Shown here one piece after another: positions 35,664-44,831 of a stretch of DNA of 64,000 bases (its first letter is position 1; every line of letters begins with the position of its first letter). Under the pieces are notes generated by a model, which was not told the DNA's origin, did not search any database, and was given only the letters and a program-made list of their open reading frames with translations. The DNA is from Bacteroidia bacterium (lineage in GTDB: Bacteria; Bacteroidota; Bacteroidia; J057). The translations under genes and the position numbers were made by a program. Location of the stretch: assembly GCA_033391075.1 (NCBI GenBank), contig JAWPMV010000001.1, positions 1,364,001 to 1,428,000 of the forward strand, in the 5' to 3' direction.

Positions 35664-38501
35664 TTATCTTCTGAATAAACTGAAAATGGGAATATCTACT
35701 GCCAGATTCAGCCCTATCCGAAAAGCATCAATTTCTCTGATGTCTGTTCCTGTACTTGTGATAGAGCGAAGCTTGGGTACATATTGTCCACCCAAAGAAA
35801 GGGAAATCGGTTTATTTTTCATACCCCATACAGCATAAAGACCAGGCGAGAGAATTTGTTGCCAACTGATTTCATCGGGAAATCCGACATCATTTCCATT
35901 GGTCCAACGATAACTAAAAGGAGCAGCTATGTCGATTACCGAAAAAAATAAAGAAAATGAATGTCCACTATAAGTCGAGCCGGTCAGTTTTGAGTTCTTA
36001 AAATTGCGATCGCTGGCAGCCGGATCAAAGGGATCTATGCTTTTCCTGATGGGCCAACTTACACTGATCCCGACAGGAGCTGATACTCCTGCAACCCAAC
36101 CATCGCCCTGCTCTCCATTATCCTGAATCACCAGTTCCCGACCTACATACAGATTGGGATAGGCTCCCAGTTCCAGGCTGATTTTACTCTTCCGCTTGAT
36201 TCTGTAAGAGCCGGCGGGTAAGGCATATTTGTACAGTAGGCCTTTGATCTCCGGAGCAGATTTAGCATAAAAAACGTCCAGCATAAATCCGCCATAGAAA
36301 GCCAAATACTTGCTGCTATTCTCTAATTGAGATTGGCGCTTGAGGCTTTGCTGAATTTGCTTTGTCAGGCTGGTTATTTCCGTGGTATCCAGCTTTTGGG
36401 TTCGCAAGCGATGATTCCAGGATTTGATTTGCTTATTTTCCCGATTGGCTGCGAGTTGAAAAAGTGGTTGCAAGGCTTGTAAACTATGAACAAATATCTT
36501 GCTGGGACTTCTGGATTCAACGGCAGGAAGGAGCTGACTGGCAGCATAAACCAACTGACTTTTTCCTTGGTATGATTTATCCATCAATATAGCTTCCGGA
36601 TTGTCTGGATATTTCAGCTTATAAGCAATTCGCTGGATATTGTTGATCCCATCTGCTGCCAATCTGAGGCTGCTTTCTTTTTGATAAAGGTAGTCTGAGA
36701 AAGTGAGGAGTTGGGCTTCCCGATTCAGGCTATCCCCTTTAGGATTTTGAGGAATGTCAAGATCGCTTAGGGACTCATCCATTTGCCTGATCTCGGCAAT
36801 GATCTCCTGTTCCATCTGGAAAATGCTATTTGGCATTTCTTTCATCTGATGTGCATAGCTTTTTCCATTCCCTACATAAAAAGCCTCATAATAAGCAGGC
36901 GATTTCTGGTACTGGAGAGCAATAAAGAGTTCTTCTCCCCGATTATTTAGTTCGTAGCCAAAATCTGGATTATACCAGCTTCTTGAATTGTTTATTGAGG
37001 TGCGAAAATCATGAAGATTATTCTTTACTACTGCCAGTGCCGAATCCATATAGGCGCCTTTGTTCAATTCTTCCATTTTCAGGAATTGGGAAAGAATGTA
37101 ATTGCTAGGCCTTTCACTCTTTTCAAACCAATCCGTAAAATGCAGGGCCATAAGAAAGACCCGGTAATCACTCCGCTGTTTTAGAAACAGGAATTTTGGA
37201 CTCTCATTGATCATACGTTCCATGCTCAGTGGCAAGTCTCGAATGTCTCTTACAAAAGCTGTTTTCCAGGATTTCCCCAAAGTCGGAATATGGAAAAATT
37301 CACGGTTTTGTAGCAAGGAATAGGTATTGGTGAATAGATAGCGCAGTTCGGGTACACTGTCGATTCTGCGTTGAAATTGATCAAAGAAACTTAAGATCAG
37401 CTCCTCCCGAGTTCTTTCTACTAAAAATTGAGCAGTCGCATCTATCAATTGGGTGCTTGGGAAGATTCCCGTTCCCTGACTTAGAGGCCCAAAGCCTTTA
37501 GCCGGAGGAATGACTGGAGGGGGAGGGGGCATTGAAGTAGCAGGGGCATTTGTTTCCGCTACTTCTTCCTCAATACTGTCATCTCCGAGTCCTCGGTCTT
37601 TATCATCTGAGGTTGCTTTCTTCCAGGCTGCTCCTACTTTTCTTCTTTCTTGAGAGGGAATCCGTCGAAGAAAACAATTGGCAGTCTCCTGATCTATAAC
37701 AATACTATCTTCTGCCAGGAAAGCGCTGAAATCATTAGGATAGTCATTTCGACATCTCCGTAATTCCCTATAATACCTTTCAGATACATGAGACTTTAAT
37801 TCCTGATTGATCGCAATTTCGTCTTTCAATTCCTGGAAACTATTCATAATGTTTTCATCAGGAATCTGCAGGCTATCTCTATCCCCTTGAAATGCCTGAT
37901 GCAATTCTTGAAGTCGATCGAAGAGTTCCTGTGTAAATATTTTATTCTCTATAAAAATCTGGGGAATCCGTCTCTCAAATATTTCATTGACAGAATCCCG
38001 CAAAGATTCAAACCTCATACAAAGGAGCATTTCATCATTGAGCAGGATCAATTCATTGTCCAGAAAAAGCTCATAATCTTCGGGGAAGTCAGGCTCACAA
38101 ATCAATAAAAAGGGATACTGGGAAGAAGGAACCTTCTGCTGCTTATCCATTCGATTTAGCTGAAACTGATACTGTAAGTCTGCAACAGCCTGAAGGTTTG
38201 GGATGAAATTGGTATCGAAAGGGGCTTGATAAAATCGATAGGTATTGAGGATCGATAGGGTATCCACTTCATATCCGGCTTGCAGGTAATCTTGAAAAAG
38301 TCCGCTTTCTACATAATCCTTAACCACAGCTTCATTCTTTTGTAAAGAATAAGCCCGGTCAAACAGGACCGTATCTTGAACAGGCTGAGCTTTGAGGTTT
38401 TTAAATTTTCTGGCTGCCTCGTTTTCTGAATGTTGAGCGAAAAGTGAATGAGAAAGTATAAACAGGTTAAGCAGGAGTAGGTTCTTTAAACTGCCTTTCA
38501 T
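35664..38501 (-). CDS. Large exported protein of unknown function
   Basis: A 945-residue protein with a signal peptide (MKGSLKNLLLLNLFILSHSLFAQ). No family recognised. About residues 25-300 and 390-730 are helical and charged, with coiled-coil character. A proline-rich linker with PPPPPVIPP lies near 325. The last 170 residues are beta-rich and glycine/aromatic-containing (SLGGQYVPKLRS … FRIGLNLAVDIPIFSLF) and could form a small outer-membrane barrel or membrane-associated beta domain. It sits 52 bases after the predicted beta-barrel gene and 12 bases before the MaoC gene. I infer an envelope-located structural or assembly role. No catalytic motif is visible. Confidence 0.65.
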   Translation of the reverse strand: MKGSLKNLLLLNLFILSHSLFAQHSENEAARKFKNLKAQPVQDTVLFDRAYSLQKNEAVVKDYVESGLFQDYLQAGYEVDTLSILNTYRFYQAPFDTNFIPNLQAVADLQYQFQLNRMDKQQKVPSSQYPFLLICEPDFPEDYELFLDNELILLNDEMLLCMRFESLRDSVNEIFERRIPQIFIENKIFTQELFDRLQELHQAFQGDRDSLQIPDENIMNSFQELKDEIAINQELKSHVSERYYRELRRCRNDYPNDFSAFLAEDSIVIDQETANCFLRRIPSQERRKVGAAWKKATSDDKDRGLGDDSIEEEVAETNAPATSMPPPPPVIPPAKGFGPLSQGTGIFPSTQLIDATAQFLVERTREELILSFFDQFQRRIDSVPELRYLFTNTYSLLQNREFFHIPTLGKSWKTAFVRDIRDLPLSMERMINESPKFLFLKQRSDYRVFLMALHFTDWFEKSERPSNYILSQFLKMEELNKGAYMDSALAVVKNNLHDFRTSINNSRSWYNPDFGYELNNRGEELFIALQYQKSPAYYEAFYVGNGKSYAHQMKEMPNSIFQMEQEIIAEIRQMDESLSDLDIPQNPKGDSLNREAQLLTFSDYLYQKESSLRLAADGINNIQRIAYKLKYPDNPEAILMDKSYQGKSQLVYAASQLLPAVESRSPSKIFVHSLQALQPLFQLAANRENKQIKSWNHRLRTQKLDTTEITSLTKQIQQSLKRQSQLENSSKYLAFYGGFMLDVFYAKSAPEIKGLLYKYALPAGSYRIKRKSKISLELGAYPNLYVGRELVIQDNGEQGDGWVAGVSAPVGISVSWPIRKSIDPFDPAASDRNFKNSKLTGSTYSGHSFSLFFSVIDIAAPFSYRWTNGNDVGFPDEISWQQILSPGLYAVWGMKNKPISLSLGGQYVPKLRSITSTGTDIREIDAFRIGLNLAVDIPIFSLFRR

Positions 38502-38553
38502 TGTGTGTATCTAATCTGAGACCAATATATGGGAATTTTTTCTTTCCCCCTCT

Positions 38554-40491
38554 CTACAACGTAATATTCATCTCCAATTGCATAAAGGGTCGAAAAAAAA
38601 GACTGGTCTTTCTGAGGTCTTCTTCTCTAAAATTCCTGCCCAGCGTAGAAAATTGTTCCAGTTCGAAAAACTTGAAATTCTGTACCTGGAACTGCCACCA
38701 GACATTGAGGTCAAGGCTGGCGGGTTTTCGATGAATAAATCTGATTCCCGTTTGGGGGCCTGTTTGGTGGTAGCGTATGTGAAGGTTTATGGGAGTAAGG
38801 ATATTGCTGAAATTAGTCATCGAGGTATTCTGAAACCGGAATTGCGAGAAGTGTTTATAGCCTACGTTAAGGAAGAGTCGAGAATTTTCCCATTTGGTAG
38901 GTACAAGCAAGCGATTATTGTGATCTAAGAGATAGGTGGTAGTTGTATCCAGGGTAGTTTCAGTAAATGCCTCCCAATTCAGGTAGGAAACATGAATCTC
39001 TTTGCGATACAGTTTAGTCTGACTTTCCCATTTATTGTTTGGGCGATATCGAAAGTCGAGTCGGGACTCCAGATTTCGTGTAGATCTATCAGTCAAATTC
39101 CTGTCATTGAAGTCTTTTACATTATAGGTGACATAAACATATTGCTCTCCACTCAGGCTGAGTTTGTCGGTCATTTGCCAGCGATAATCAAACTCCATCC
39201 GGAGGGTTCTTTGGGTATAATTGTCCTGGCTTCTTTCGGCAAATAGGAAGGCATATTTCCTGACCAGTCCCAGAATCTTGTAGCGGGTTGAGAATTTCCG
39301 AGACCAGGTTCCTCGCCATTCAGCGGTAAGGGCATAATTGAGTTCGTCGTGGTCATCGAAGTTCTCCTCTGCCGGGGTATCATATTGAAGGTACCGATTA
39401 GAGCCAGTGAGGGAAAGGGTGTGTTTGGTATTTACCGGATATTTGAGGTAGAGTTCTATATTGGTGAGGCGGCGAAAATAATCTTTCTGGCGTTCCCGCA
39501 ATACCAGTCGATCAAATTCTCTATCCACCAATTGTTGAGAATTCTCCAATTCATAGCTACGGGTGAGGTAGAGGTATTCGTATTTGAAGAAGCCGCTCAA
39601 TTTTTGAGCAGCCAGGGAGATTTTTTGCTGGGAAAAGATATTGACTTGATTGAATCGAAGGTCATTAAATTCTGCTTCAGGAGCTGTGAATTTTTCATAA
39701 TCAAACTCCCGGCGGGTAAGCGTCAAGGTATTATTAGATTCCCAGTAAACCCCATCCAATAACTTATAGCTCAGCCCTAATTGCCCACTAACAGTATCAG
39801 ATTTGATCTTTTCGATGGATTGTAATTTGTAATCATCCAGTTCATTTCCTCCTACCCTCAATCCAAAAGAAAGGGCCGAAAATTCGTTGAAGTTGCGTGA
39901 GTAAAAACTGGAGAGCATGATATTTCTCTGGTGTCGGGGACGGATGTACTTGGCTCTTGCCATGCCCCTGATCTGGAGGAAGCTCCCATCTTCAAATCGT
40001 TTTTCTGATTCGATGAAAATTGCCGGACTGAGGCCTTTATCCAAAATACCCGAACGCTGATCCCAACTATAGCCGATCAAAGGTTTGATTTCCAGAAAGG
40101 GATAGGGTTTAAACTGGACTCCACCATATGCACTATATCTGAAGCTATTGCTATTGAAAAATTGATCACTTTCTATCCAGGAAGTCAACTCCCATTTGGG
40201 TTTTAGTTGATAGTATTGCCAGATGTGATTTCGGATGTACAGTTGGACTACGGGATCATCTAGTCTGCTATTGAGAAGATTGTCCAAATACAGTCGCCAT
40301 TCCAGTCTGTATTTGCCCTTTTTGTAGCGGTGGAAAGACTCCAGGCGGGTGGAAAAAGTGAAATTATTTACTCTACTAAAATTCAGGCGCAAAGATGGCT
40401 CGCTCTCCAGAATCTGGGATTGAGAAAAGAGCTGATCTGTCATGCAGAAACAGATCAAGAAACAGTAGATATAAGCTATTCGCAGTGTCAA
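38554..40491 (-). CDS. Predicted outer-membrane beta-barrel protein
   Basis: A 645-residue protein with a signal peptide ending near LFSQ (about residue 24). The mature protein consists almost wholly of alternating hydrophobic/polar strands rich in Tyr, Arg, Trp and Phe, with Asp/Glu/Asn turns (for example WRLYLDNLLNSRLDD, YSAYGGVQFKPYPFLEIKPL), and ends close to an aromatic/hydrophobic strand (FMQLEMNITL). This is the signature of a large outer-membrane barrel. No TonB-dependent plug domain or family motif was recognised. It leads the operon that continues into the 945-residue exported protein and MaoC genes. Confidence 0.65.
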   Translation of the reverse strand: MTLRIAYIYCFLICFCMTDQLFSQSQILESEPSLRLNFSRVNNFTFSTRLESFHRYKKGKYRLEWRLYLDNLLNSRLDDPVVQLYIRNHIWQYYQLKPKWELTSWIESDQFFNSNSFRYSAYGGVQFKPYPFLEIKPLIGYSWDQRSGILDKGLSPAIFIESEKRFEDGSFLQIRGMARAKYIRPRHQRNIMLSSFYSRNFNEFSALSFGLRVGGNELDDYKLQSIEKIKSDTVSGQLGLSYKLLDGVYWESNNTLTLTRREFDYEKFTAPEAEFNDLRFNQVNIFSQQKISLAAQKLSGFFKYEYLYLTRSYELENSQQLVDREFDRLVLRERQKDYFRRLTNIELYLKYPVNTKHTLSLTGSNRYLQYDTPAEENFDDHDELNYALTAEWRGTWSRKFSTRYKILGLVRKYAFLFAERSQDNYTQRTLRMEFDYRWQMTDKLSLSGEQYVYVTYNVKDFNDRNLTDRSTRNLESRLDFRYRPNNKWESQTKLYRKEIHVSYLNWEAFTETTLDTTTTYLLDHNNRLLVPTKWENSRLFLNVGYKHFSQFRFQNTSMTNFSNILTPINLHIRYHQTGPQTGIRFIHRKPASLDLNVWWQFQVQNFKFFELEQFSTLGRNFREEDLRKTSLFFRPFMQLEMNITL

Positions 40492-40605
40492 TATGCTCAG
40501 GTTTCCTTTGCACCTGACAAAATACCAAGAAAGCCAGAATTTCTAAGGGTTATTTTTGGGTAGGGGAGTTGAATGTCAGCGCAAAGCAATTATTTACATA
40601 AACCG

Positions 40606-40707
40606 CCTGTCCTTGCGAAGGAAGTGAAGCAATCTCCTTCACTTCAAATAGGCTTTTTTGTAGTTAAGGGGATTGCTTTGCCCATTGTACAGGCTCGTAA
40701 TGACAGG
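40606..40707. repeat. Dispersed intergenic repeat element, TTGCGA/AATGACAGG type
   Basis: About 100 bases bounded by inverted ends CCTGTCcTTGCGA and TCGTAATGACAGG. Inside are GAAGTGAAGCAATCTCC and GGGGATTGCTTTGCCC, again inverted. This arrangement matches the widespread class of intergenic elements built on TGTCATTGCGA…GAAGCAATC. The genome copy number cannot be seen from here. Confidence 0.7.
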
Positions 40708-40728
40708 AATGTTTGAGTTAATTAAATT

Positions 40729-40830
40729 GTCATTCCGAACGAAGTGGAGGAAACTGATGTTTGTTTCTGACTTAAATGGTGGAAAGGCAGAGGGTAAGGT
40801 TTAGGCCCCTCAACGGGGCTCGGGGTGACA
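40729..40830. repeat. Second dispersed repeat element, GTCATTCCGAACGAAGTGGAGGAA type
   Basis: Begins GTCATTCCGAACGAAGTGGA and ends CTCGGGGTGACA, a related but distinct member of the same element class, placed 21 bases after the first. Together with the flanks they fill the 358-base gap 40492-40849, where no gene is visible. Confidence 0.65.
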
Positions 40831-40849
40831 TAGTTGGTTAGGGTTTATT

Positions 40850-41932
40850 TTACTCCGGACGGAAATCGGGATTGCTGAGGAAATTGGGATCGCTGAAGGT
40901 TTTGAGGAAGGCTATCAAATCCTTTTTTCCTTCTTCATCAATCAAAATATTGAGCATGAGGGGATCGCGATTTACATGCGGCTGTCCACCACTTGCGTAG
41001 TGGTCAACTACTTCTTCCAGTGTTTGGAATCTGCCGTCATGCATATAGGGAGCTGTATGTTCTATGTTCCGCAAAGTAGGAACTTTAAATTTGCCTACAT
41101 CTCTGGGGTTCCGGGTGATTTCTCCCAGGCCACGGTCTTCGTAAAACTCATCCAGGGCATTATTTCTGAAGGAACCATTTGCCCTGTCGTCCAGATTAAA
41201 GCCTCCATGACAATGGAAGCATTCAGCATGACGAGCATTTGATCTTTCAGCAAAAAACAACTCAAAACCTCTCCGTTCCTGAGCGCTAAAGATCGAGGTA
41301 TCCTGAGTTGCCAAAAACTGATCATATTTGCTCTCAGAGCTGATAAGGGTTCTTTCAAAAGAAGCCAGGGCTCTTCCTATATGAATAATCGTTGCTGTAT
41401 CGCCAAAGGCTCTCTTAAAGAGCTTTTGGTACTTATCGCTGGCATTTAATCTCCTCAGGACTTCTTCCTCTGTATTATCCATTTCCAGGGCATCAAATAT
41501 AGGCCGCGTAGCCTGATCTTCGAGGCTTGGGCTCCGACCATCCCAGAAAAAGCTATTGGCATAGTAGAGATTGACTAAGGCCATAGAATGCCTAAGCGTT
41601 TGATTCCCATCAATGCCGGTACTCAGAATCTTGGGATCGGCGAAACTAAGCTCTGGTGGATGACAAGTCGCACAGGAAACGCTTTGATCTCTTGAGAGCA
41701 AGGGATCGAAAAAGAGGGCTTTCCCCAAATCAATTTTTGCCTGCGTAAGCGGGTTAGTCGAAGGAATTTCAGGGCTCCGAAAATGATCCGGCACCTCAAG
41801 AATGACAGGAGTGGTGTCTACCTCATCCTCCGGAGGTGGTGGAGGCGGAGGATCGGGTTCGCAGGCAATAAGGGAAAAGGCCAATAATATGGCCCCCAGT
41901 TTAAAGAGGATATGTAGTTGGCCTTTTCTCAA
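40850..41932 (-). CDS. Diheme cytochrome c peroxidase / MbnH-like lipoprotein
   Basis: A 360-residue exported lipoprotein (lipobox FSLIAC, Cys24) with a proline-rich linker and the two-heme CcpA/MauG architecture. The first heme site is CATCH at residues 87-91 and the second is CFHCH at about 237-241. NSFFWDGR near 130 is characteristic of the family. Bacterial CCPs reduce hydrogen peroxide, while MauG/MbnH relatives oxidise protein tryptophans. The gene lies 5 bases after an MbnP-family gene, which favours the MbnH-like role of modifying a Trp of its partner. That is inference from the known pairing. It is in the periplasm, anchored to a membrane. Confidence 0.88.
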   Translation of the reverse strand: MRKGQLHILFKLGAILLAFSLIACEPDPPPPPPPEDEVDTTPVILEVPDHFRSPEIPSTNPLTQAKIDLGKALFFDPLLSRDQSVSCATCHPPELSFADPKILSTGIDGNQTLRHSMALVNLYYANSFFWDGRSPSLEDQATRPIFDALEMDNTEEEVLRRLNASDKYQKLFKRAFGDTATIIHIGRALASFERTLISSESKYDQFLATQDTSIFSAQERRGFELFFAERSNARHAECFHCHGGFNLDDRANGSFRNNALDEFYEDRGLGEITRNPRDVGKFKVPTLRNIEHTAPYMHDGRFQTLEEVVDHYASGGQPHVNRDPLMLNILIDEEGKKDLIAFLKTFSDPNFLSNPDFRPE

Positions 41933-41937
41933 GTAGT

Positions 41938-42738
41938 TTATTCTTTTTTACTGAGGGCATTGTTAATGAAATTCTCGGTAATCGCTTTGGCCACGGAGAA
42001 AAAATCACCGGTATGGGTGATATTGTCATTGATCATGTCGACAGACTCATTGGCATTGTAAAACATTTTGGTGGGATCAAGATCGAAACCATAGGTATAT
42101 GTTGCACCATTCTTTACCTCAAATCCATCTGTTGCTCCTTTAAACTCCAGACTACTATAAAGCGTGTCCATTCCGCAGTGATACAAAAATCCCAGATCCA
42201 TAGGGCCATCCTTGGTATCAGAATCGTCAATAAATCCATCAGCCATGATAAATCTGTATCCGGCATTCCAGGTCCAGTGTTTTCCTCTAAACTCACTTAA
42301 AGGATGCTCGGCAGGATAATTAGTGGGGTCAGAGTGGTTAGCAACTTCAGGAACACCAATTCCAAATGAAATCCCCGTATATGTTCCAGCAGGTACATTG
42401 AAATTTTGAAAGAGCCTATCACCTTCATTATCGGTTCTCACATCTACCCAGTCATAAAGAATAAACTCAGAGCTATCTGATTCCCGGATGAGTTTCATAC
42501 TTTCTCCATTTTCCTTAAAAAGGGTTATTTCTGAAACGTAGAAGCTGAAATTTTCAAAATAAAACTTCCTTCCTTCATTATTTTCGAAAACCGGAAAGCC
42601 ATCTACAGCTTCTCCTGTATCTCCATTTCTGGAAAATGAAAGGGAGAAAATACCGTCTTCTTCGGGTGGATTTTCTTCACAAGCAATAAATGAAAAGGAG
42701 AGGGCTAAAATGAGTATGACTATATGTTTTACTTTCAT
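41938..42738 (-). CDS. MbnP family lipoprotein
   Basis: A 266-residue lipoprotein (lipobox FSFIAC, Cys20). The MbnP-like domain (about 30-245) contains FYVSEITLF, a YTGISFGIGVPE segment and HWTWNAGYRFIMADG (about 153-167), with a conserved tryptophan pair. In the MbnP/MbnH system the diheme enzyme converts a tryptophan of MbnP to kynurenine and the protein binds copper; the candidates here are the Trp residues at about 154 and 156. It is the first gene of a two-gene operon with the diheme peroxidase. No methanobactin genes are visible, so the function is likely a general periplasmic copper or redox role. Confidence 0.82.
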   Translation of the reverse strand: MKVKHIVILILALSFSFIACEENPPEEDGIFSLSFSRNGDTGEAVDGFPVFENNEGRKFYFENFSFYVSEITLFKENGESMKLIRESDSSEFILYDWVDVRTDNEGDRLFQNFNVPAGTYTGISFGIGVPEVANHSDPTNYPAEHPLSEFRGKHWTWNAGYRFIMADGFIDDSDTKDGPMDLGFLYHCGMDTLYSSLEFKGATDGFEVKNGATYTYGFDLDPTKMFYNANESVDMINDNITHTGDFFSVAKAITENFINNALSKKE

Positions 42739-42897
42739 TGTGTTAGTTGAAGGTTAAAAGAATAACTATGTTTTCCCTGTATATGTTAGTGTATTGATTT
42801 TATTTTTTACCTAAGCCTTTCTAGCTTCGCGGAGGAGAATATGTAGGGTAAAAAAATATCCCCATCAAAACATCTACAATTTATCAAAATTACCACA

Positions 42898-43683
42898 ATG
42901 ACTGAAGAACAAAAGTCATTTCAAAGACTAAATGAAATCGTTTTTGAATTGCGGGAGAAATGTCCCTGGGACCGTAAACAGACCAAGGAAAGTCTACGAC
43001 ATTTAACTATAGAGGAGACCTATGAATTAGCTGATGCAATCATTCAGGGAGATTATGAGGAGATCAAAGTAGAATTGGGGGATTTGATGCTCCATTTGTT
43101 GTTCTATGCGAGTTTGGCTCAGGATAAAGGGAAGTTCAATATTCATGAAGTTCTGGAAAGTCAGATTGAAAAACTGATCCGACGCCATCCGCATGTCTAT
43201 GGCGATATGGTAGGGGCATCGGAGGAGCAGATCAAGAAAAACTGGGAAGCGATAAAAGCACAGGAACGAGCCGAATCTGGAAAAGAACGTTTTCAATCGG
43301 TTCTGGATGGTGTTCCGGATAGCATGCCATCTTTAATCAAAGCCCATCGTATGCAAGAGAAAGCTGCACAAATGGGATTTGACTGGCCGGATATCGATCA
43401 GGTGATGGACAAAGTGCGGGAGGAATTGGAGGAGTTTGCCAGGGCCGAAAGTCCTGCAGAGCGTGCAGACGAGATGGGAGATATCCTCTTTTCCCTTGTG
43501 AATTATTGTCGTCATGCAGGAATCAATGCCGAAGATGCCCTGGCCGGTACCAATCAGAAATTTAAAGATCGCTTTCAATTCATGGAAAAGAAAGTGAAAG
43601 CGAGTGATCTGAAGTTGCCAGAATTGAGTTTAGAGGAAATGGACAAATATTGGGAAGAGGCAAAGAAAGCTTTAAAAGCCTAG
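42898..43683 (+). CDS. mazG: Nucleoside triphosphate pyrophosphohydrolase MazG
   Basis: A 261-residue all-alpha NTP pyrophosphatase with two MazG-type modules. The first, at about 25-100, carries CPWDRKQTKESLRHLTIEE and EETYELADAI with a following ELGDLMLHLLFY. The second, at about 165-220, carries KVREELEEF and ADEMGDILFSLVNYCRH. It hydrolyses (d)NTPs to monophosphate and pyrophosphate as a house-cleaning enzyme in the cytoplasm. The stop codon TAG overlaps the stop of the convergent zinc-ribbon gene through a shared CTAG at 43680-43683, so the two transcripts must run into each other. Confidence 0.95.
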   Translation: MTEEQKSFQRLNEIVFELREKCPWDRKQTKESLRHLTIEETYELADAIIQGDYEEIKVELGDLMLHLLFYASLAQDKGKFNIHEVLESQIEKLIRRHPHVYGDMVGASEEQIKKNWEAIKAQERAESGKERFQSVLDGVPDSMPSLIKAHRMQEKAAQMGFDWPDIDQVMDKVREELEEFARAESPAERADEMGDILFSLVNYCRHAGINAEDALAGTNQKFKDRFQFMEKKVKASDLKLPELSLEEMDKYWEEAKKALKA

Positions 43684-44162
43684 ACTATTTTAGCCTCTTC
43701 CAATTCAAGGGTCAATCTATTTCGAGTCTCCTCATAGGCTGTTTTTGCTTCTATATAGTCAGCAGCTTTTGAGTTATGTTCAGCAGCATGGGCCAAAAAG
43801 GCCAACGTGATGATAAAACCTCCAATAAAGACGATCATTTCTGACAAGTGGCTTGCCCACCCAATTGATGCACACAGGCTTATCAGACCTAAGATACTGT
43901 AGAGCTCAGCACTTCTCGAACTAGGTTCCTTGACCTTAGCATTGTTTTTAAGAATGACCAAGGGTTCTTTTGTGATCTCCCACTCTTTCTCCAATTTATA
44001 TAGCTCATTTTGAAGTTTGTGGATAAGACTTTCCTGATCCAAAGGCTTGGGAGGAGCAACTTTTATAGAGGACGCACAATATGCGCAAGTTAGAAATTGC
44101 TTATGGCCTTCAAGTTTAACTGAAGCACCACAATTGTTGCAGGAAACGATAATGGTTTTCAT
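43680..44162 (-). CDS. Zinc-ribbon membrane protein, unknown function (copy 2)
   Basis: A 160-residue protein. The N-terminal zinc ribbon has Cys8, Cys11, Cys26 and Cys29 (CNNCGA … CAYCAS). A helical linker follows (about 40-80), then two transmembrane helices (about 88-105 and 109-127) and a short C-terminal helix. It is a clear paralogue of the next gene upstream, with the same cysteine spacing, the MKTI start and the final SKA…Y…AK…Y pattern. The ribbon and C-terminal helix should both be cytoplasmic. No family name is known to me. It is 69 bases after its paralogue and probably co-transcribed. Confidence 0.75.
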   Translation of the reverse strand: MKTIIVSCNNCGASVKLEGHKQFLTCAYCASSIKVAPPKPLDQESLIHKLQNELYKLEKEWEITKEPLVILKNNAKVKEPSSRSAELYSILGLISLCASIGWASHLSEMIVFIGGFIITLAFLAHAAEHNSKAADYIEAKTAYEETRNRLTLELEEAKIV

Positions 44163-44231
44163 GTGTTGAAACTTTTCTTAAAGACTCATTTTTAGAGAAA
44201 AGGTCCAAATTTCGCGCATGAGAGCCTTTAC

Positions 44232-44768
44232 TTATTCTATAGATGCTCTCGCCTTTTCAAGTGCTTCGGTCAATTCCTTTTTTGCTCCCTCATAGTTCGA
44301 TTTTGCATCTTCATATTTTTCTGCCTTGGAAGTATGATTGCTAGCAAGTGCAAAAAGGATCAGAGAGAAAAACAAGCCGAAGACAAAGAGCATTGCCATC
44401 TCAGCCTTGTATGCCCAGATTCCAAAACCCAATAAGACGACCAAACCCAAAAATCCTGTGATCTGTCCTGTTAGGGTAGAAGGTACTTCCAGGCGATTTT
44501 CACCGTCCTTGATCATTAGTTCTGCTTCTTGCTTCTCCCATTCTCTTTCCAGGATTTCCAGGTCATTTTGAATTCGAATAATCCGGGTGTCCTGAGCAAT
44601 CTGGCTAGTTTTTTCATCTATCCCTTCCAAAACCTCCGTAAAGGTGCTTCCGCTGCTTCGAATCACCTTGAGCGAAGAGCCGCAATAATTACAATTCAGG
44701 AAGTTGGTTTGAGTTGCCAGATGTATAGAAGCTCCACAATTGTTACAGGGAACACTGATTGTTTTCAT
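44232..44768 (-). CDS. Zinc-ribbon membrane protein, unknown function (copy 1)
   Basis: A 178-residue protein with the same layout as its downstream paralogue: zinc ribbon with Cys8, Cys11, Cys26 and Cys29 (CNNCGA … CNYCGS), a coiled-coil-like linker (about 55-90), two transmembrane helices (about 103-121 and 124-143) and a charged C-terminal helix (about 147-178). A tandem duplication is the simplest origin. The role is unknown. A His-rich small membrane protein gene lies 63 bases further upstream on the same strand, so the three may form one operon. Confidence 0.75.
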   Translation of the reverse strand: MKTISVPCNNCGASIHLATQTNFLNCNYCGSSLKVIRSSGSTFTEVLEGIDEKTSQIAQDTRIIRIQNDLEILEREWEKQEAELMIKDGENRLEVPSTLTGQITGFLGLVVLLGFGIWAYKAEMAMLFVFGLFFSLILFALASNHTSKAEKYEDAKSNYEGAKKELTEALEKARASIE

Positions 44769-44831
44769 GTATTTATACTTGAACTAATGATCTTTTATAG
44801 GGTTCAGGGTCGAAAAATCCGATTTAATTTC

